NCBI RefSeq assembly: GCF_013409305.1
Contig: NZ_JACBZJ010000001.1
Location: forward strand, 124,001-188,000
Source: Cellulomonas soli
GTDB lineage: Bacteria; Actinomycetota; Actinomycetes; Actinomycetales; Cellulomonadaceae
Direction of reading: 5' to 3'
DNA length: 64,000 bases
Shown here in pieces: positions 35,877-43,433 of this stretch; positions within the stretch are counted from its first letter, which is position 1, and each line of letters begins with the position of its first letter. The position numbers and the translations under genes were made by a program. The notes beneath the pieces are model-generated. The model was given only the letters and a program-made list of their open reading frames with translations. It did not search any database and had not been told where the DNA came from.

Positions 35877-36750
35877 CACGACCGCCGCGCCCGCGACGGG
35901 CACCGCGCTGCCGCCCGTGCCCGTGGTCCGCGGCGCCGGGTGGCGGCTGCAGCGCTCGGAGCTGCGGCTCGTGCTGCTGCGCAAGCGCACGCTCGCCCTG
36001 CTCACCGGCCTCGCCCTGGTGCCGCTGCTGCTCGGCCTGGTGCTCTACTTCACGCAGGACTCCGCGCTCGGCGGTCAAGGGCCCGGGTTCGTCGCCCGGG
36101 TGACCGGCAACGGGCTGTTCCTCGTGGTGGCCTCGCTGTTCCTGTGCCTGCCGTTCCTGCTGCCGCTGACAGTCGGGATCGTCGCGGGCGACGCGATCGC
36201 GGGCGAGGCCTCCGCCGGCACCCTGCGCTACTTGCTGGCCGTCCCCGTCGGCCGTACACGGCTGCTGCTCGTCAAGGCCGTGACCGCGCTCGCGTTCGCG
36301 CTGGCCGCGGTCCTGGCAGTCACGCTCGTCGCGCTCGTGACCGGGGCGGTGCTGTTCGGCTGGTCGGACGTCACGCTGCTGTCGGGGTCGACCGTCCCGC
36401 TGGCCGACGGTGTGCTGCGGATGCTCGGCGTGGCCGGGTACGTGGCGCTGTCGTTGACCGGGCTGGTCGCCGTTGGGCTGTTCTTCTCGACGCTGACCGA
36501 GGTCCCGGTCGGGGCCATGGCCGCGACCGTGGTCGTCGCGGTTGTCTCCTCCGTGCTCGACTCGCTCCCGCAGCTCTCGGCGATCCAGCCGTGGCTGCTC
36601 ACGCACCACTGGTTCGACTTCGCCGAGTTCCTGCGCATCGACGTCGGCTGGGACGTGCTCGGGCAGGGGCTCGCGGTGCAGGCCGCCTGGGTCGCGGTGT
36701 TCGGCGCCCTGGCGTGGAGCCGGTTCACCACGGCCGACGTCTCGTCCTGA
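35863..36750 (+). CDS. ABC-2 type permease
   Basis: A 295-residue membrane protein with six hydrophobic helices and the ABC-2 hallmark DAIAGEASAGTLRYLLAVPVGR at about residues 108-129. It forms the exporter with the preceding ATPase. The substrate is probably a lipid, antibiotic or envelope component, judged only from the linked sensor kinase and LolA-like gene. Confidence 0.9.
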   Translation: MSPADTTAAPATGTALPPVPVVRGAGWRLQRSELRLVLLRKRTLALLTGLALVPLLLGLVLYFTQDSALGGQGPGFVARVTGNGLFLVVASLFLCLPFLLPLTVGIVAGDAIAGEASAGTLRYLLAVPVGRTRLLLVKAVTALAFALAAVLAVTLVALVTGAVLFGWSDVTLLSGSTVPLADGVLRMLGVAGYVALSLTGLVAVGLFFSTLTEVPVGAMAATVVVAVVSSVLDSLPQLSAIQPWLLTHHWFDFAEFLRIDVGWDVLGQGLAVQAAWVAVFGALAWSRFTTADVSS

Positions 36751-36763
36751 GGGGCGGACGCGC

Positions 36764-37777
36764 TCAGCCCTGGACGAGCACCCCGGACCAGCCCAGACCC
36801 GCGTACGTCTCGTACCCCGGCGTGCCCGCGAAGCCGACGGTGCGCGCACCCTCCTCGTAGGAGCCCGAGGCCCGTCCCCCGGTGCGCAGGTCGATCCGCT
36901 CCTCCAGGACGCCGCGCCGGTCGGAGGCGGCCAGGACCGTGCCGTCGCGGCCGACGACGAGCACACGCGTGCGCTCCCACTCCTCGGGCGAGAGGCGCAC
37001 GCCCTCGACGATCCCCTGCGCCTGCCGCTCCCAGTCGAAGAACACCCCGAGCGCGCCGATCGCCCGCCCGTGCGTGGCACCACCGGCCCGGACCGCGGTC
37101 GCGTACGTCGCGACCGTCGACCCCAGGGCCGCGTGCCGTTCGACGTCGAGCGCGGCGTAGTCGTCGCCGTCCGTCGTGGCCATCGCCGCCCGGAACCAGG
37201 GCGCGTGCGACACGTCCGCGCCGACCACGCCCGGGCGACCGTGCGCCGCGTGCGCGACGACCTTCCCGTCCGCGTCGGCGAGCCACAGGTCGAGGTAGAC
37301 CGTGTAGTTGCGCAGGATCACCGCCAGGCGCTCCCCCGCCCGCGCCGCCGCCGAAGGGTCGGCCAGCGCGTCGACCAGCGCGTCGACAAGGGAGGAGTCC
37401 GTGGCCCACCAGCGCACGTCGCAGCTGCGCTCGTACAGGTTGCGGTCCATCAGCTCGATGACGTTGAGCGCCAGGTCGGCCAGCCGCTGCCCCCGCACCT
37501 GCGCGACCAGCTCGGTGCCCAGAGCCGTCAGGCTCTCGATCCGGGGTTCGAGCTCGTCGGTCAGCGCGGTGGCCAGCGCACGAGCCTGCTCGGCGACCTG
37601 ACCGACCTCACGCGCGACGACCGCGAACCCGCGACCCTTCTCGCCGGCGTGCGTCGCCTCGATCAGCGCGTTGAGCGCGAGCATCTTCGTGCTCGTGGCC
37701 ATGCGGTCGATCCCGCCGAGCTTGCTCGCCGTGACCGCGCTGATCTCCGCGGCCAACGAGACGACGCGTTCGGGCAC
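36764..37777 (-). CDS. Soluble protein with MCP-tip and Cache-type sensor domains
   Basis: This 337-residue protein has an unusual order. Residues 1-80 contain only the hairpin tip of an MCP signalling domain (KMLALNALIEATHAGEKGRG, FAVVAREVGQVAEQARALA). A linker helix follows, and residues 130-337 look like a Cache sensor (LDLWLADADGKVVAHA, VGADVSHAPWFRAAM, VVGRDGTVLAASDRR, YAGLGWSGVLVQ). There is no membrane helix or signal peptide, so sensing must be cytoplasmic. The GTG start at 37777 has AGGAG upstream. The MCP part is far shorter than a full receptor and may act as an array adaptor or be unable to bind CheA. Confidence 0.75.
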   Translation of the reverse strand: MPERVVSLAAEISAVTASKLGGIDRMATSTKMLALNALIEATHAGEKGRGFAVVAREVGQVAEQARALATALTDELEPRIESLTALGTELVAQVRGQRLADLALNVIELMDRNLYERSCDVRWWATDSSLVDALVDALADPSAAARAGERLAVILRNYTVYLDLWLADADGKVVAHAAHGRPGVVGADVSHAPWFRAAMATTDGDDYAALDVERHAALGSTVATYATAVRAGGATHGRAIGALGVFFDWERQAQGIVEGVRLSPEEWERTRVLVVGRDGTVLAASDRRGVLEERIDLRTGGRASGSYEEGARTVGFAGTPGYETYAGLGWSGVLVQG

Positions 37778-37872
37778 GGGGGCACTCCTCGCTCGGGTCG
37801 GGACCAGGACCTTCGTCCAGGATCATCGGCACGCCGTGACCGCGGCTGAGGGATCCGCCGTCCTCGAGGGGC

Positions 37873-38598
37873 TCACCAGAGATCGGCGTACCCGGGCACG
37901 AAGGCCGTCAGCAGCGGGTTCAGGACCAGGACGAGGACGAACGCCCAACCACCGGTGAGCCGCCCCGGCCGTGAGGGGGCCGGCACGCGCCGCCACAAGG
38001 GCACCGGTTCGAGCACGACGAACGCGAGCCACACGGGCGTGATCGTCGCGAGCCAGAACCACGCCCATCGGGTGGCGAGCCGCGGTTGCGGGCCGAGCAC
38101 GAGGACGAGCAGCCCTCCGAGCACCCCGAGCGGACCCAGCAGGGGGACGTGCCCGGTGGGTAACGGCCCGGCGTGCCACGTGACGTCGACCTGCTGCGGG
38201 GACTGCGCGGCGAGCGAGGCGATGACCTCGCCCTGGTCCACCGCCGTCACGGCCGGGTCGCTGGAGACCTCGTACCGGTACGTGCTGGACCCCGGGCGCC
38301 CTGCCCCGGACCACCGCACCGCGAACGTGCCCTGCCCGTCCGACCAGACCTCCCGCGGACGCTCGATCGTCACCGAGGTCACCTGCCCGGCCTCGAGCGC
38401 GCCGTACAGGTCGCTCAGGTCCCGCTCGACCGGCGAGGCGTAGACCTGCACCCAGCCGATGAGGAGGGCGAGCGCCACGACACCCCGCACGAGCAAGCCG
38501 GGCAGTCCCGACGGGGCGACCGTGGCGACCGACGCGGTCGTGGCGACCGACCCGCTCCAGGCACCCTCCGGCAGCGGGTCGACGACGGGCGTGCTCAC
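37873..38598 (-). CDS. Hypothetical membrane protein
   Basis: A 241-residue protein with one helix near residues 33-52, an external domain of about 95 residues (YRYEVSSDPAVTAVDQGEVI), then three more helices to the end (LLGPLGVLGGLLVLVLG; WAWFWLATITPVWLAFVVL; WAFVLVLVLNPLLTAFVPG). I recognise no family. The start is GTG 38598, six bases after TACGGT on the minus strand. Confidence 0.7.
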   Translation of the reverse strand: MSTPVVDPLPEGAWSGSVATTASVATVAPSGLPGLLVRGVVALALLIGWVQVYASPVERDLSDLYGALEAGQVTSVTIERPREVWSDGQGTFAVRWSGAGRPGSSTYRYEVSSDPAVTAVDQGEVIASLAAQSPQQVDVTWHAGPLPTGHVPLLGPLGVLGGLLVLVLGPQPRLATRWAWFWLATITPVWLAFVVLEPVPLWRRVPAPSRPGRLTGGWAFVLVLVLNPLLTAFVPGYADLW

Positions 38599-38604
38599 CC
38601 GCCG

Positions 38605-38610
38605 ACCGTA
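38605..38610 (-). promoter_or_regulatory. -10 box TACGGT for the hypothetical membrane protein
   Basis: On the minus strand TACGGT lies six bases before GTG 38598, without a ribosome binding site. Confidence 0.5.
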
Positions 38611-38641
38611 CCGACGGATCGCCCGCCCGTCCCGGGAACGG

Positions 38642-39775
38642 TCAGCGGCGTTCGAGCAGCGTGAGGACCTCGTAGTGCGGGGTCTGCGGGAACATGTCGA
38701 GCAGCTGGGCCCGACTCGGTCGCAGCGAGGGCATGGCGGCCAGGTCCCGGGCGAGCGACTCGGCGTGGCAGCTGGAGTACACGACCTGCCGCACGGACGA
38801 GCCCTCCAGCCACCTGCTCAGCTCGGGACCGATCCCCCGGCGCGGCGGGTTCACGACGACCAGGTCGGGTGCGTGCGACGAGCCCAGGGCGAAGGCCGTG
38901 GCGTCACCGGCCTCGAAGCGCACCCGCGTGAGCCCGAGCTCGCGCGCGCTGAGCCGGGCGCTGGCGACGGCCTCGCTGCTGGTCTCGATGCCGACGACGT
39001 CGCGCTCGGTGCCGGCCGCCGAGCGGGCGCAGTGCAGGGCGAACCCGCCGACACCGCAGTACAGGTCCCACACGGACGCCGGTGCGAGCGCGTCGACCCA
39101 GGCCTGCGCCTGACGGTAGAGCGCCGCCGCGATGTCGGTGTTGGTCTGGAAGAAGCTCTGCGGGCGCAGGTGCAGGTCGATGTCGTTGACCCGCATGCGC
39201 AGGGTGGAGGCCTCGGTGAGCAAGATCTCGCGCTCGCCCTCGAGCACCGCGCGGTGCTCGGGCAGCAGGTTGACGGACACCACGCGGACCGCGGGCAGAG
39301 CCTCGTGCAGCCAGGGCAGGTGCTTGCGGATCCGGGAGACGGCCTCCTGCGAGCGCAGCACGAACCGCACCATGAGCTCTCCGTCCGGCGAGCGGGTGAC
39401 CAGCACGTGCTTGAGCTCGCCGGTCCGCGATGGCACGTCGTACGGGGTGATCGCGGCCCGGGTGACGAACGCGGCGACCACCGGGAACGCGCGCTGCAGG
39501 TCCGCCGGGTACAGACCGCAGGACCGCAGGTCGACGCCGCGGCCGTCCGCGTCGAGGATGCCGAGCGTGGGCTCGTCGAGCGTGCCGCCGGCGACCATCT
39601 TGGCCTTGGTGCGAAAGCCCTGCTCCGGGCCGGCGACCGGGGGCAGCCACACGACGTCGGCACCGGGGACGAGGTCGCGGCAGTGCTGCTCCTTGGCGAG
39701 CAGCTGGGCGTCGTACGGCTGCTCGATGAGGGTGCAGGAACGGCACCGACCGGCGTCGTAGTAGTCGCACTGCAC
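38642..39775 (-). CDS. rlmC: 23S rRNA (uracil-C5)-methyltransferase RlmC-like
   Basis: The 377-residue enzyme has the short form typical of RlmC without a TRAM domain. N-terminal Cys3, Cys11 and Cys14 (QCDYYDAGRCRSC) are Fe-S ligands. The SAM site is DLYCGVGGFALHCA, followed by VVVNPPRRG and the catalytic Cys in VVYSSCHAE. It methylates a uridine of 23S rRNA (U747 in E. coli) at carbon 5. The start is GTG 39775 with TAGACT six bases upstream on the minus strand. Confidence 0.9.
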   Translation of the reverse strand: MQCDYYDAGRCRSCTLIEQPYDAQLLAKEQHCRDLVPGADVVWLPPVAGPEQGFRTKAKMVAGGTLDEPTLGILDADGRGVDLRSCGLYPADLQRAFPVVAAFVTRAAITPYDVPSRTGELKHVLVTRSPDGELMVRFVLRSQEAVSRIRKHLPWLHEALPAVRVVSVNLLPEHRAVLEGEREILLTEASTLRMRVNDIDLHLRPQSFFQTNTDIAAALYRQAQAWVDALAPASVWDLYCGVGGFALHCARSAAGTERDVVGIETSSEAVASARLSARELGLTRVRFEAGDATAFALGSSHAPDLVVVNPPRRGIGPELSRWLEGSSVRQVVYSSCHAESLARDLAAMPSLRPSRAQLLDMFPQTPHYEVLTLLERR

Positions 39776-39781
39776 GCCTGG

Positions 39782-39787
39782 AGTCTA
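39782..39787 (-). promoter_or_regulatory. -10 box TAGACT for rlmC
   Basis: Minus-strand TAGACT ends six bases before GTG 39775; leaderless arrangement. Confidence 0.5.
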
Positions 39788-39829
39788 CGGACGGGGCGTC
39801 GACCCCACGGGCCATCCGGCCGTGGGGTC

Positions 39830-40645
39830 TCAGTCCTCCAGCAGCCGATGCACGAGCCGCGAGCCGGCGGCGGTCGCCTCCGACGGGTCGTGCGCGAGCG
39901 CCCCGAACATGACCGCCAGGTTCGTCGAGGCGACGAGCCCGAGCGCGGTGTCGCGATCCTGCGCGGTGGGTGCGGGCATCACGGCCGGCAGCCCGGCGAC
40001 CCCGGCGGCCCTGCGCTCGCGCCGCACGCGGTCGTCTCGGACTCGTTCGGCCATCCAGTCCCAGGACGCGCGCAGCAGGGGTGCCAGCTCGGGCCGGGAC
40101 TCGGGGTGCCGGATGCCGTAGGCCATGATCTCGAGGGCCACAAGCGTGACGGGGTCGCCGACGGTGGCCGCCATCGACGCCTCGAGCGTCGTGGCGAGGT
40201 CGTCGATCTCCTGCCCGTCCCGGGTCTCGTGCTCCAGAGTCACGCGGGCGAACTCCAGGAACAGCGCGCTCTTGGAGCCGAAGTGCGCGTAGAGGGCGCC
40301 CTTGGTGTACCCGGCCTCGATCGCGATGTCCCCGACCGAGGCGCCCTCGTAGCCGCGTGCGGCGAAGACCCGGCCGGCCGCCGCCAGCAGGTCCGCGCGG
40401 GTGCGGTCGACCTTCTGCCGGCGGCGTTCGTCGGCGCGCAGGCCGTGCGTGCTGCGTTCGACGGACTCGGACGCGTCGGCCAGGCCGCGTGAGGCCTCGC
40501 GCAGGGAGGCGGCGACGGTCTCGGTGACCTCGGTGCCGACCGAGGCGACCTGCTTGCCGATGATCTTGCTCAGCGTCGCGGTCGCGTCGGCGAGCGCGCG
40601 CGTGGCTGCGCTGAGGGAGTCGTCGTCCGGTGTGCGGCGGGCCAT
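39830..40645 (-). CDS. TetR-family regulator with an N-terminal extension
   Basis: A 271-residue protein. The TetR helix-turn-helix is at residues 78-125 (TRADLLAAAGRVFAARGYEG, VGDIAIEAGYTKGALYAHFG), preceded by about 75 residues of predicted amphipathic helix not present in ordinary TetR proteins. The C-terminal ligand and dimer domain is typical. It is divergent from an ABC exporter, and three TACC/GGTA palindromes lie between them, so it probably represses both itself and the exporter. TATCGT six bases before the ATG gives a leaderless start, which supports the long N-terminus. Confidence 0.88.
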   Translation of the reverse strand: MARRTPDDDSLSAATRALADATATLSKIIGKQVASVGTEVTETVAASLREASRGLADASESVERSTHGLRADERRRQKVDRTRADLLAAAGRVFAARGYEGASVGDIAIEAGYTKGALYAHFGSKSALFLEFARVTLEHETRDGQEIDDLATTLEASMAATVGDPVTLVALEIMAYGIRHPESRPELAPLLRASWDWMAERVRDDRVRRERRAAGVAGLPAVMPAPTAQDRDTALGLVASTNLAVMFGALAHDPSEATAAGSRLVHRLLED

Positions 40646-40651
40646 GCGGAC

Positions 40652-40657
40652 ACGATA
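40652..40657 (-). promoter_or_regulatory. -10 box TATCGT for the tetR gene
   Basis: Minus-strand TATCGT lies six bases before ATG 40645 and 11 bases from the first operator palindrome. Confidence 0.55.
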
Positions 40658-40667
40658 CAGAACCTCG

Positions 40668-40679
40668 TACCGATGGGTA
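40668..40679. promoter_or_regulatory. Operator-like palindrome 1, TACCGATGGGTA
   Basis: One mismatch from the perfect palindrome TACCGATCGGTA found at 40728. It lies near the promoter of the tetR gene. Confidence 0.6.
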
Positions 40680-40688
40680 TCTGAACGA

Positions 40689-40702
40689 GCGGTATCTACC
40701 GC
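40689..40702. promoter_or_regulatory. Operator-like palindrome 2, GCGGTA-TC-TACCGC
   Basis: A perfect 6+6 inverted repeat built from the same GGTA/TACC half-sites, in opposite orientation to the flanking palindromes, midway between the divergent genes. Confidence 0.55.
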
Positions 40703-40727
40703 CCGGCATCTGATACCTTCTCGAATG

Positions 40728-40739
40728 TACCGATCGGTA
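40728..40739. promoter_or_regulatory. Operator-like palindrome 3, TACCGATCGGTA
   Basis: A perfect 12-base palindrome 16 bases before the exporter ATG, where bound repressor would block the promoter or start. GAGGAGG follows at 40745-40751. Confidence 0.7.
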
Positions 40740-40755
40740 TCTACGAGGAGGACGC

Positions 40756-41760
40756 ATGACGACGGGGACCGTGCTCACCATCCGTGAGCTGCGCAAGCGC
40801 TACCGAGGCGGGTCGGGGGTGCAGGCCAACGACGGCATCGACCTCGACGTCGACGCCGGCCAGGTCGTCGGCCTCCTCGGCCACAACGGGGCAGGAAAGT
40901 CCACCCTGGTCAACCAGGTCGTCGGCCTCGTGCGCCCCGACTCGGGCACCATCACGCTCGACGGGATCGACGCTGTCGCCCAGCCGCACCTGGCCCGCCG
41001 CCGCGCCTCGATCCAGGCGCAGGCGAACGTGCCGATCACCGGCCTGACGCCGCGCTCGGCCGTGCAGCTCGTCGGACGCATCCGCGGAGGCCGACGCGCC
41101 GACGTCGTGCGCCGGACCGCCGACCTGTTCGACGCCCTCGACCTGGGCCCGTGGGCGGACACCCCGGCGCAGAAGATCTCCGGCGGGGTCGCCCGGCTCA
41201 CCGCGTTCGCCATGACCGCCGTCGTCCCCGGTCGGCTCGTCGTGCTCGACGAACCCACCAACGACGTCGACCCCGTCCGACGCCGCCTGCTGTGGGACCA
41301 GATCCGCGCGCTCGCCGACGACGGCGCCGGCGTCCTGCTCGTCACCCACAACGTCCGCGAGGCCGAACGGGTCGTGGATCACCTCGCGATCCTCGAGCAC
41401 GGCACCGTGATCGCCGCCGACACCCCCGCAGGCCTGACCGCCTCGCTGCGCGGCGAGCTGACGATCGAGCTCGACCTGGCCCCCGGGGCCGAACCCGACT
41501 GGCCCGACGGCGTCACGCCCGGTCGTACCTCACGCCTGCGCGCGCTCGGCACCGTCGTCGCCGCCAGCGCCGCCGACGTCGTGCGCTGGGCGCAGGGTCG
41601 CGTCGAGACGGGGGCCGTCGAGCGGTACGCGCTCACCCCCGCCTCGCTCGAGGACGTCTACGTCCGCCTGGTCGGCACCGGCCACGACACCGACACGCAC
41701 GACCAGGACGACCCCATCACCCGCACACCAGGCGCAGCACGGACGGAGGTCGCAGCATGA
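40756..41760 (+). CDS. ABC transporter ATP-binding protein
   Basis: A 334-residue ATPase: Walker A GHNGAGKST near residue 45, signature ISGGVARLTAF near 140 (a variant of LSGGQ), Walker B LVVLDEPTNDVDP near 163, H-loop VTHNVREAE. The C-terminal part (residues 220-334) is a regulatory tail. It has a strong GAGGAGG site and overlaps the permease as ATGA. Regulation by the divergent TetR protein is inferred from the palindromes. Confidence 0.9.
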   Translation: MTTGTVLTIRELRKRYRGGSGVQANDGIDLDVDAGQVVGLLGHNGAGKSTLVNQVVGLVRPDSGTITLDGIDAVAQPHLARRRASIQAQANVPITGLTPRSAVQLVGRIRGGRRADVVRRTADLFDALDLGPWADTPAQKISGGVARLTAFAMTAVVPGRLVVLDEPTNDVDPVRRRLLWDQIRALADDGAGVLLVTHNVREAERVVDHLAILEHGTVIAADTPAGLTASLRGELTIELDLAPGAEPDWPDGVTPGRTSRLRALGTVVAASAADVVRWAQGRVETGAVERYALTPASLEDVYVRLVGTGHDTDTHDQDDPITRTPGAARTEVAA

Positions 41761-42491
41761 CCGCGGTCCGCCAGCTCGGCCTGTTCGCCCAGTGGCAGCT
41801 GCGGCGCCAGGCGCAGTTCCTGCCCCTGCTCGTGATCGTGCAGATCCTCCTCGCGATCACCACGATCCTCGGCTACGGGCTGCTCATCGGTGAGCCCGAC
41901 CCGCAGACGGCCCTCTACCTGGCCACGGGTGCCCCGACGATCACGCTCATCACGGTCGGCCTGGTGCTGACCCCGCAGATGCTCGTCACCGCCAAGACCG
42001 AGGGCTCCCTCGACTGGCTGCGCACCCTGCCCGTGCCGCGCTGGGTGTTCCTCGCCGGAGACCTGCTCGTCTGGACGCTGCTCGCGCTGCCCGGCACCGT
42101 GCTCGGCGTCGTGGCCGGCGCGCTGCGGTTCGACCTGACGCTGTCCGTCGCCCCCTGGATCGTCGGCGCCGCCGTGCTCGTCTCGCTCACGGCCGCCGCC
42201 GTCGGCTACGCCATGGCCAGCGTGCTGCCCGCGCAGCTGGCCATGCTCATGACGCAGGTGCTGATCTTCGTCGTGCTGCTGTTCTCCCCCGTCAGCTACC
42301 CGGCCGACCGCATGCCCGGCTGGCTGCAGCAGGCGCACGAGTGGCTTCCCGTCGAACCCATGGCGCAGCTCATGCGCACCGGGCTCGCGCAGGACACCTT
42401 CGACGTGCCCGGCCGGTCGCTCGTCGTGCTCGCGGTCTGGTGCGTCGTCAGCGTCGCGGCGGCGTCGGCCGCGCTGCGCCGCAGGGCCTGA
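41757..42491 (+). CDS. ABC-2 type permease
   Basis: The 244-residue membrane protein has six helices in the drug/polysaccharide exporter layout, with TAKTEGSLDWLRTLPVPR at about residues 78-95 as the ABC-2 motif. It starts within the ATPase stop codon. The reading frame is open far upstream through the ATPase gene, but the membrane domain begins only here. A multidrug or lipid substrate is likely from the TetR context. Confidence 0.9.
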   Translation: MTAVRQLGLFAQWQLRRQAQFLPLLVIVQILLAITTILGYGLLIGEPDPQTALYLATGAPTITLITVGLVLTPQMLVTAKTEGSLDWLRTLPVPRWVFLAGDLLVWTLLALPGTVLGVVAGALRFDLTLSVAPWIVGAAVLVSLTAAAVGYAMASVLPAQLAMLMTQVLIFVVLLFSPVSYPADRMPGWLQQAHEWLPVEPMAQLMRTGLAQDTFDVPGRSLVVLAVWCVVSVAAASAALRRRA

Positions 42492-42500
42492 GGACGACGT

Positions 42501-42537
42501 CGGCGGTCCGCCCCGGAGCACCAGGGGCGGACCGCCG
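42501..42537. terminator. Bidirectional hairpin terminator
   Basis: A perfect 14-base stem (42501-42514 with 42524-42537) and 9-base loop between the permease and the convergent HAD gene. Confidence 0.85.
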
Positions 42538-42548
42538 TCGACCGGCCG

Positions 42549-43214
42549 CTACTTCGCTAGCCGCTTGACCGTCGCGAGGAAGTCCTCGAGCTGTGTCGCC
42601 CAGTCGTCGACCGTGAGCACCGGCCCGAACTTCGAGAGCTTCTTCGCGCTCGTCCCGCCCGTGGTCACCGCCACGAACGCGAACCCGCCGGCGTTCGCCG
42701 CCACGCCGTCACCGCCGGTGTCGCCGACCAGCACGCCGTTCGGCACCGCGCGCTGCGCCGCACGGGCCAGCGCCGCACGGTCGGGGTAGATCGAGCCGTA
42801 GAACGAGTGACCCCAGTCGAACGCGTCCAGGTCGAAGCCCGCACTGGCCAGCTTCACGCGCACGCGCGGCTTGGAGTTGCCGGTGATCAGCGCGTTCCTC
42901 CAGCCGTGCTCGTGCACCGCCCGCACCGCGTCCATCACACCGGGCACCGCGACGCACGCGTTCTCCGGCGTCGTGTACCACTGCTCCGACAGCTCGAGGA
43001 AGCGCGTCGTCAGGGGGCCGGCCAGCTCGGCGCCGACCTGGTTCTCCCGACGCATCTCGTCGAGGATCTGCCAGTCGACCTTGCCCTGCCGGTCGGGGAC
43101 CACCACGTCGTCGAGGCCGCTGACGTCCTTCAGCGCCTGCCCGAACACGCTCTCGCCCCCCTGCGGGCTGGTGTCCAGCAGCAACGTCCCGTCCAGGTCC
43201 CAGAGCACGATCAT
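42549..43214 (-). CDS. HAD-superfamily hydrolase, phosphoglycolate phosphatase-like
   Basis: A 221-residue HAD protein with motif I LWDLDGTLLLD at residues 4-14, motif II LITGNSK near 110, and motif IV VGDTGGDGVAA near 163. The helical cap between motifs I and II is the PGP/beta-phosphoglucomutase type. Removal of phosphate from a small metabolite is expected. ATG 43214 has AGGAGAGG upstream. The gene is closed by the hairpin at 42501-42537. Confidence 0.85.
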   Translation of the reverse strand: MIVLWDLDGTLLLDTSPQGGESVFGQALKDVSGLDDVVVPDRQGKVDWQILDEMRRENQVGAELAGPLTTRFLELSEQWYTTPENACVAVPGVMDAVRAVHEHGWRNALITGNSKPRVRVKLASAGFDLDAFDWGHSFYGSIYPDRAALARAAQRAVPNGVLVGDTGGDGVAANAGGFAFVAVTTGGTSAKKLSKFGPVLTVDDWATQLEDFLATVKRLAK

Positions 43215-43421
43215 CGTCGAACCTCTCCTCGTCCCGGCGACGGGCCGTCGACCCGCGCCTCCCGGTCACCCCCCAGGTTGCCCGTGCGGGGTCAGCAGCA
43301 CCATCCGACCACCGATCTCACCCCCACGACCCAGGACCATGGCCACGAGACAGGACCGATCGGCGCGTCGCCCGACCGTCAGCGGCGAGCCGTCGCCGGG
43401 CGGAGGGACACCGGTCCGCCC

Positions 43422-43427
43422 TACGCT
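43422..43427 (+). promoter_or_regulatory. -10 box TACGCT for the SulP gene
   Basis: TACGCT lies six bases before ATG 43434. Confidence 0.5.
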
Positions 43428-43433
43428 GACCGG

